Assembly: GCA_021772215.1 (NCBI GenBank)
Contig: JAJFMK010000187.1
Span: 1 to 19,391, forward strand
Direction: 5' to 3'
From: Chlamydiota bacterium
GTDB lineage: Bacteria; Chlamydiota; Chlamydiia; Chlamydiales; JAJFMK01
Length of the DNA stretch: 19,391 bases
Shown: in pieces, positions 14,657 through 19,391 of the stretch
Layout: the number at the start of each line of letters is the position of its first letter
Position numbering within the stretch: position 1 is the first letter of the stretch
Translations under genes and position numbers: made by a program
The notes under the pieces: model-generated
What the model saw: the letters and a program-made list of their open reading frames with translations, nothing else
The model's database searches: none
Told to the model about the DNA's origin: nothing

Positions 14657-15833
14657 ATTGTAAACTTGCCATCTGTGTGAGGGGAAGAAGGGTAGCGATC
14701 ATCACAAGTCCAATGATTCCCCCCATCACGATTAATATGACCGGCTGCGCCAGGGCGACGACACGAGAGAGTAACTTCTCAAGGTCCGCCTCATAGATAT
14801 CGGCCAATTTGTTAAAGATTGAGGCTGTCGATCCCGTCTCTTCTCCAATTGTGAGAAGGCGAACCATCAGCGGCGGAATCCACTCCGAGCGCTTCAGCTC
14901 CTGTGTCAGCTGTCCCCCCTCGACGATGCGATTTTCAACGCGCATCATCACCTGTTCAAGGGTGCGGTTTTTTAACACTTTGCGCGCCAGCCTCAATGAG
15001 TCAACAATCGTCAAGCCGCCCTCCTGCAGGGTCCCCATGGTGCGGCAAAAGCGTGCGATACCGGCGCCCACAACAACTGTTTTGATCAGAGGCGTCTTCA
15101 TAAAAAGCTGTTCAAGCCACAGCTTCCCACTCTCCGTCTTCAGCTTGAGGGTGGTAAAGAGCGTTGTCAAAGCGAGGGTGGGAATGTAGATCCACCACTT
15201 CTCGGTGACAAAGTGGCTCAAACCTAAGACAAGCGTTGTAAAGGCATTCAGCTCGCGATCGGCAAACATATCCTCAATCGAGGGGACAACAAAACCTAAA
15301 AGAGCCGCGATCACAATCAACGAAAAGAGCGCCAAAATCGAGGGGTAGATCAGCGCATTGCTTAATTCGCGCTTGAGTTTCGTCTGCTTTTCAAGAAGCT
15401 GCGTAATCTTAGCGAGGACAGGGCCCAAGGCGCCCACAGCCTCGCCAGCTGAGATCAGTGAAATATAGAGCGGATCGAAGCTATCGGGATATTTGGCGAG
15501 CGCTGTTGAGAGACTTTCACCACGCTTGATCTCCTCAACGAGACCGGCAATCACAGCGTGATAGCTCTCATTTTTAAGCTGCTGCTCGACCGCTAAAAGC
15601 GCCTCATAGAGCGGAACATTCGCTTCGACAAGCTGTTTGAGCTGCACGGTGAAAGTTAAAAGGGCGTCGCCCTTTAACCGAAGAGCCCTTCGTCCCCCCT
15701 TTAAACCAAGCTCAGCCACCATCAAACCCTGCTCGCGCAGCTGCTCTTTTGCCTCTTTAAGTTTGAGGGCGTCGACAACACCTTTGTGCCTCTTCCCTTG
15801 AGGGTCGTAAGCTAAATATTGATATAAAGGCAT
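14655..15833 (-). CDS. gspF: Type II secretion inner-membrane platform protein GspF
   Basis: GspF is the polytopic platform protein that links the GspE motor to pseudopilus assembly. The 392-residue length is typical. It opens with MPLYQYLAYDPQGKRHKG, the standard GspF/PilC start. The two T2SSF domains (about 60-190 and 260-385) each carry a GExxG-type motif (SAGEAVGALGP and TIGEETGSTAS). Membrane segments lie at about 166-190, 215-230 and 360-385. It begins 2 bp after the gspE stop, with only a weak Shine-Dalgarno, so it is probably translated by coupling. Only the GspF role fits its position between gspE and gspG. Confidence 0.93.
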   Translation of the reverse strand: MPLYQYLAYDPQGKRHKGVVDALKLKEAKEQLREQGLMVAELGLKGGRRALRLKGDALLTFTVQLKQLVEANVPLYEALLAVEQQLKNESYHAVIAGLVEEIKRGESLSTALAKYPDSFDPLYISLISAGEAVGALGPVLAKITQLLEKQTKLKRELSNALIYPSILALFSLIVIAALLGFVVPSIEDMFADRELNAFTTLVLGLSHFVTEKWWIYIPTLALTTLFTTLKLKTESGKLWLEQLFMKTPLIKTVVVGAGIARFCRTMGTLQEGGLTIVDSLRLARKVLKNRTLEQVMMRVENRIVEGGQLTQELKRSEWIPPLMVRLLTIGEETGSTASIFNKLADIYEADLEKLLSRVVALAQPVILIVMGGIIGLVMIATLLPLTQMASLQ

Positions 15834-15835
15834 GG

Positions 15836-17524
15836 CTATACGCTCTCAATTCCGCGGGTGACGCGTAAGACCTCTTCGACGGTAGAGATGCCCGCCTTAA
15901 CCAGATCTTGGCCCTGCTGTCGTAAAGAGCGCATCCCCTCACGCATAGCCAGGTTTCTCATCTCGACGCCGTCGGCGGAGGTGACAATCTGCTTTTGAAT
16001 AGCCGGGGTGATGTTCATCAATTCATAGACACCGATACGGCCCTTATAGCCGGAGTTGTAACATTGATCACAGCCGCGGCCGCGCTTTAGAGGCCCTTCA
16101 AAGGTCAGTTCGATCGAAGCCAGCTCCTCTTTGGTCGGCTCGTATGCCTCTTCGCAGTGGGGGCAGATCTTTCTAAGAAGCCTTTGCGCTAAAACACCCA
16201 CAATAGTTGAGGAGAGGAGATATGGTTCGATTCCCATATCAACAAGACGGGTGATGGCGCTCGGCGCGTCGTTTGTGTGGAGAGTGCTCAAGACGAGGTG
16301 GCCGGTAAGTGAGGCTTGGATCGCAATCTCAGCGGTCTCCTTGTCACGAATCTCTCCCACCATGATTACGTCCGGGTCCTGCCTTAAGATGTGGCGCAAA
16401 CCGGTGGCAAAATCTAGGTTGATCTTATGGTGGACAGCAATCTGAGCGATGCCTTTGAGGTGATATTCGACCGGATCTTCAATTGTCATGATGTTGATCG
16501 TCTCGTCAGTTAGCTCCGAAATAGCGCTGTAGAGTGTGGTTGTCTTACCAGATCCAGTCGGCCCCGTCACCAGAACAATTCCTTCCGGCAAGCTGACGAG
16601 CCGCTTAAACTCTTTTGCAATCGTTTTGGGCATCCCCACCTTCTCTAAGCCGATCACAAGGTTGCCCTTATCTAGAATACGGAGCACGATCCTCTCACCG
16701 CCAGCAACGGGAAGGGTACTGACACGAAAATCGATCTCACGCCGCCCCATCTTCAGCTTGATGCGGCCATCTTGCGGCAGGCGATGTTCGGCGATGTCGA
16801 GCTTTGACATCACCTTCACGCGGGTGAGCAGCTGCGACTGATACTCGATCGCAGGGGCGTGGCGGCTGTGTAGTACGCCGTCGATGCGGTAGCGCACCTT
16901 CAGCCCTGTCTCTGAGGGGTCGAAGTGGATATCGGAGGCGCCCTGCTGGATCGCTTCGATGATGATTAAATTAAGCAGCTTAACGATGGGCGGCTGGTTA
17001 CTCGAGTCGTCAAGGAGATCATATACCTCGATATCCTCATCATTAGATTCGCTGCTCTCTTTAAGGTGCGCGATCAGCTCAGACGCGGCGCCATTCTCAT
17101 TTTCATAGGCGTCATGGATCGCCGCGGCGATCAGATCGGGCGCGGCGAAGGTCGCTCTGATAGGTCTGTCGAGGCGAAACTGCAGCTCCTCTAACGGATC
17201 GAGGAGAAGGGGGTCTGAAACAGCGACCACCACCTCACCGTCAATTTCCTGATAGGGGAGAATCTGATGTTTTTTGACGAAGCTGTAGGGGATCTTCTTA
17301 TAGGTCTCTTTTGTCAGTCCCCCAAAAGGGATATCGGCGATGCACTCTAGGCCGAGCTGCTCGGCTAGCGCCTTTTGCTCCTCTTTTGAGGGCTCAAAGG
17401 TGAGTCTCTCATCGATATCGAAGGCAACCTCCTCTTTAGAAGGAGCGCCCCGCCATTTTGAGAGGAGCCCTCTGCCTCGCTTGAGGATCTGATCAATAGG
17501 CAAACTCTTCACACATCCATCCAT
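15836..17524 (-). CDS. gspE: Type II secretion ATPase GspE
   Basis: GspE is the cytoplasmic hexameric ATPase that powers type II secretion. From the ATG at 17524 it has 562 residues; the frame stays open to a TTG at 17584, which would add 20 residues without a better ribosome site. The N-terminal N1E-type domain (about 40-140) is followed by the N2/ATPase core: SDIHFDP (about 197-203), Walker A GPTGSGKTTT (321-330), Asp box TIEDPVEY, Walker B DVIMVGEIRD (385-394) and His box STLHTNDA. A zinc-binding tetracysteine element is present (C454PHC457 and C485DQC488), typical of GspE. All catalytic motifs look intact. The gene overlaps the end of gspD by 32 bp. Confidence 0.93.
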   Translation of the reverse strand: MDGCVKSLPIDQILKRGRGLLSKWRGAPSKEEVAFDIDERLTFEPSKEEQKALAEQLGLECIADIPFGGLTKETYKKIPYSFVKKHQILPYQEIDGEVVVAVSDPLLLDPLEELQFRLDRPIRATFAAPDLIAAAIHDAYENENGAASELIAHLKESSESNDEDIEVYDLLDDSSNQPPIVKLLNLIIIEAIQQGASDIHFDPSETGLKVRYRIDGVLHSRHAPAIEYQSQLLTRVKVMSKLDIAEHRLPQDGRIKLKMGRREIDFRVSTLPVAGGERIVLRILDKGNLVIGLEKVGMPKTIAKEFKRLVSLPEGIVLVTGPTGSGKTTTLYSAISELTDETINIMTIEDPVEYHLKGIAQIAVHHKINLDFATGLRHILRQDPDVIMVGEIRDKETAEIAIQASLTGHLVLSTLHTNDAPSAITRLVDMGIEPYLLSSTIVGVLAQRLLRKICPHCEEAYEPTKEELASIELTFEGPLKRGRGCDQCYNSGYKGRIGVYELMNITPAIQKQIVTSADGVEMRNLAMREGMRSLRQQGQDLVKAGISTVEEVLRVTRGIESV

Positions 17525-19391
17525 TTTTTTGCCAGTCAGGAGTTTGCCAATCAGGCTGGTGACAGCGGTCGGGCCGTCTGCCAAAAAACATTGTTAAGGT
17601 CTGCTCTAGCGCACGCTCTCTCTCACAGCGCATAGCTCTTTCGAGACGGCAGAGGTAGTCGGGAAGATCGCCAGGTCTTCGGCACATCTCCTGCAGCTTG
17701 ATAGCCTCCAGCTCGGAAGAGGGGTCGCGAATAATTTTTGGCGTGATCACAACGAACATGTCGGTTGTTTTGTCGTTGAGCTCTGTGAAACTAAAGAACT
17801 TTCCAAGGAAGGGAAGGTCGCCTAAGAAGGGGATCTTCTCAACCTGGTCTTCGGTGATCTTCTTCTTCAAACCTCCCAAGATAACGCTCTGGCCATCGGG
17901 GACAATCGCCTCGTTACAGATCTGACGACGCGTTACGTCGGGCTGCTGCGACACGCGTCCCTTCTCCTGGATCGTATCGAAGTTGATTTTGCTCGAGAGG
18001 GTGATATAGTCCACCTCATCATCAAAGAAGAGGTCGCGATCGTCACGCGCATGGATGGTGGGAACGATGGTGAGGTCGATACCATACTGAGCTCTGGTAA
18101 AGGACTTTTCAAGAGTGTTTCCTTTTGCCGTTTCAACATTGTAGATACCCATGTTGATAGAGATCTCATCGACGATGTTGATCTTCGCTTCAGTTTGGTT
18201 GAGCGTTAAGACCGACGGAGCTGAGTGGATCTGCATGTCACTTTGCGAGATCAAGAATTTGTACATCAGGTCAAAGGCGGGAAACGATCCTGTCTTCTCG
18301 CGGCTGATGAAGAAGTCCAAAATACCGCTGTTGAGCGGTCCTGCCATGATATCACTCCAAACAAGGCCTGTTGCGTGGCTGTTGCTGGCTGCCGAACCCA
18401 TCTTGAGTAGTGACAGGCCGAAGTTATTTTGATCTTCGGTGCGCTTTTCAAAGAGAAGAACCTCAATTTGCACCATCTTCTTCGGAATATCTAATTTTCG
18501 GATCGTCTCTTTGATCTTAGGCAGAAGATCCTGCTCGACCACCATCACGATCGAACCTGTCTTCGCGTCGACGATAAAGTTTTGTCGTAAACATTTCGGA
18601 TCCTTTTTACAGTTGGACCCTCCCAAAGTGACAGGAGCGGGATTGACGGCGACATTGCCTTTATTATAGAAATCTTGCGGGTAGAGGCGGTCGGGAAGGT
18701 AGGCCTCTTTTGGAGGACAGATGGCGCAAGGGTCGATACCGGGCAGGCCACAAGGATCTAAGCAGGGCTCTCCTAAGAGTCCACACTCCTCATTTTTCCA
18801 GCACTTATAGTTACATTTCATTAGTTCGTAGACCTGGGAGAGCAGCTGTGCGAGCTCTTCGGGGTCGGAATGCTTACAGACATACCAGAAGACCTCTTGA
18901 TCCTTCGCATCGCACATCTGCGCCTCGACGCTGCGGATGATCTCCTCAGCGCGGCGCACCTCTTTAGCGGTACCCACCAAGAAGAGCGCTCTTGGCATCT
19001 GCTCCATCTCGAGGATCGTCAAGCCGTTACCTGTGCAGCACTCCATCTCCGTTTCTCGTTTGCAGCCATCGCCGATGAGAACTTCTAACATCTTAGCCAT
19101 CTCAGGAGCGGAGATCTTACAGAGGGGAATGAGCTGGTAGGCGAGGTCGCCACCACTCTCAATAGCAAAGTCAAAGAGCCTTAAGAGCTCCTGCACCTCA
19201 GAGACGGTGGCGACAATAAAGATGTCGCGGCCGCAGGACTGTAAATTTTGACTTAAGGGGTTGGAAAACTTCTCTAAAAAGAGCCAAGCGCGCTTGAGGT
19301 CGACGATATCGGGCGTTAGGACAAAACAGATGCGCTGCTTTTCGGAGAGGTAGTAGAGCTCATCGCGATCATTGGTCATGCGAGAAAACGT
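17493..19391 (-). CDS. gspD: Type II secretion outer-membrane secretin GspD (5' end beyond window)
   Basis: This is the secretin that forms the outer-membrane channel. The frame is open through the right edge. The first ATG in view (19379) is probably internal, because no signal peptide or N0 domain appears before secretin N-domains and GspD is usually longer. Counting from that ATG, N-type domains lie at about 52-155 and 163-300. A secretin core spans about 300-550 with the diagnostic VPDGQSVILGG (493-503) and IPFLGDLPFLGKFF (516-529). Between the N domains, residues 189-263 form an insert with nine cysteines plus many Pro and Gly. The C-terminal tail after 550 has five more cysteines and a PDWQ-x-PDWQ duplication. 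No GspS-dependent lipid anchor is seen. Secretin identity is certain; the type II rather than type III role follows from gspE-F-G beside it. Confidence 0.92.
   Translation of the reverse strand, partial: TFSRMTNDRDELYYLSEKQRICFVLTPDIVDLKRAWLFLEKFSNPLSQNLQSCGRDIFIVATVSEVQELLRLFDFAIESGGDLAYQLIPLCKISAPEMAKMLEVLIGDGCKRETEMECCTGNGLTILEMEQMPRALFLVGTAKEVRRAEEIIRSVEAQMCDAKDQEVFWYVCKHSDPEELAQLLSQVYELMKCNYKCWKNEECGLLGEPCLDPCGLPGIDPCAICPPKEAYLPDRLYPQDFYNKGNVAVNPAPVTLGGSNCKKDPKCLRQNFIVDAKTGSIVMVVEQDLLPKIKETIRKLDIPKKMVQIEVLLFEKRTEDQNNFGLSLLKMGSAASNSHATGLVWSDIMAGPLNSGILDFFISREKTGSFPAFDLMYKFLISQSDMQIHSAPSVLTLNQTEAKINIVDEISINMGIYNVETAKGNTLEKSFTRAQYGIDLTIVPTIHARDDRDLFFDDEVDYITLSSKINFDTIQEKGRVSQQPDVTRRQICNEAIVPDGQSVILGGLKKKITEDQVEKIPFLGDLPFLGKFFSFTELNDKTTDMFVVITPKIIRDPSSELEAIKLQEMCRRPGDLPDYLCRLERAMRCERERALEQTLTMFFGRRPDRCHQPDWQTPDWQKNGWMCEEFAY

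Noticed and set aside
14809..15189. Plus-strand frame of 126 codons within gspF
   Set aside because: gspF is clearly coding here, with its conserved second domain; the opposite frame is a by-product of codon bias.

Overview
The window looks like a chromosomal segment of a member of the Chlamydiota, probably an environmental (non-Chlamydiaceae) lineage with moderate GC. Four things suggest this: a reduced type II secretion cluster (gspD-E-F-G plus two further pseudopilins), a candidate Inc-type protein with a bilobed hydrophobic hairpin, exported proteins with cysteine clusters that would suit a disulfide-cross-linked envelope, and a separate branched-chain 2-oxoacid dehydrogenase operon. The assignment is an inference from gene content; no rRNA or tRNA gene is present to test it.

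Layout. Positions 1-3008 (minus) hold the N-terminal 1002 residues of a giant surface protein that runs off the left edge. It has a signal peptide, an array of LVIVP-type beta-propeller repeats of exactly 126 bp, a series of cadherin-like/putative Ig domains and a transmembrane segment. Next come a dienelactone-hydrolase-family gene (minus) and, divergent from it, an rlmD-type 23S rRNA uracil methyltransferase (plus). Positions 5204-10519 (minus) are a tightly overlapping four-gene operon: E1alpha, E1beta and E2 of a branched-chain 2-oxoacid dehydrogenase, then a YjbH-family outer-membrane protein. A candidate sigma70-type promoter lies just upstream of the operon. Positions 10588-13213 are an accessory-looking pair of divergent genes: an unrecognised 380-residue soluble protein (minus) and the 441-residue Inc-like protein with near-identical 87-bp tandem repeats (plus), which ends at a strong intrinsic terminator. 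Positions 13267-19391 (minus) are the type II secretion genes in the order gspD (5' end beyond the window), gspE, gspF, gspG, a gspH-like gene and a gspI-like gene.

How the genes may work together. The gsp genes supply the outer-membrane secretin, motor ATPase, platform protein and pseudopilins of a secretion machine. All three pseudopilins lack the usual glycine just before the prepilin-peptidase cleavage site. The bkd genes convert branched-chain 2-oxoacids to acyl-CoAs, which in chlamydiae can prime branched-chain fatty acid synthesis. Coupling of yjbH to that operon hints at a link with envelope building, but this is only inference. Almost all of the window is coding. The longest non-coding stretch is the AT-rich 157-bp divergent intergenic region at 11731-11887. 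I see no tRNA, rRNA, insertion sequence or CRISPR array.
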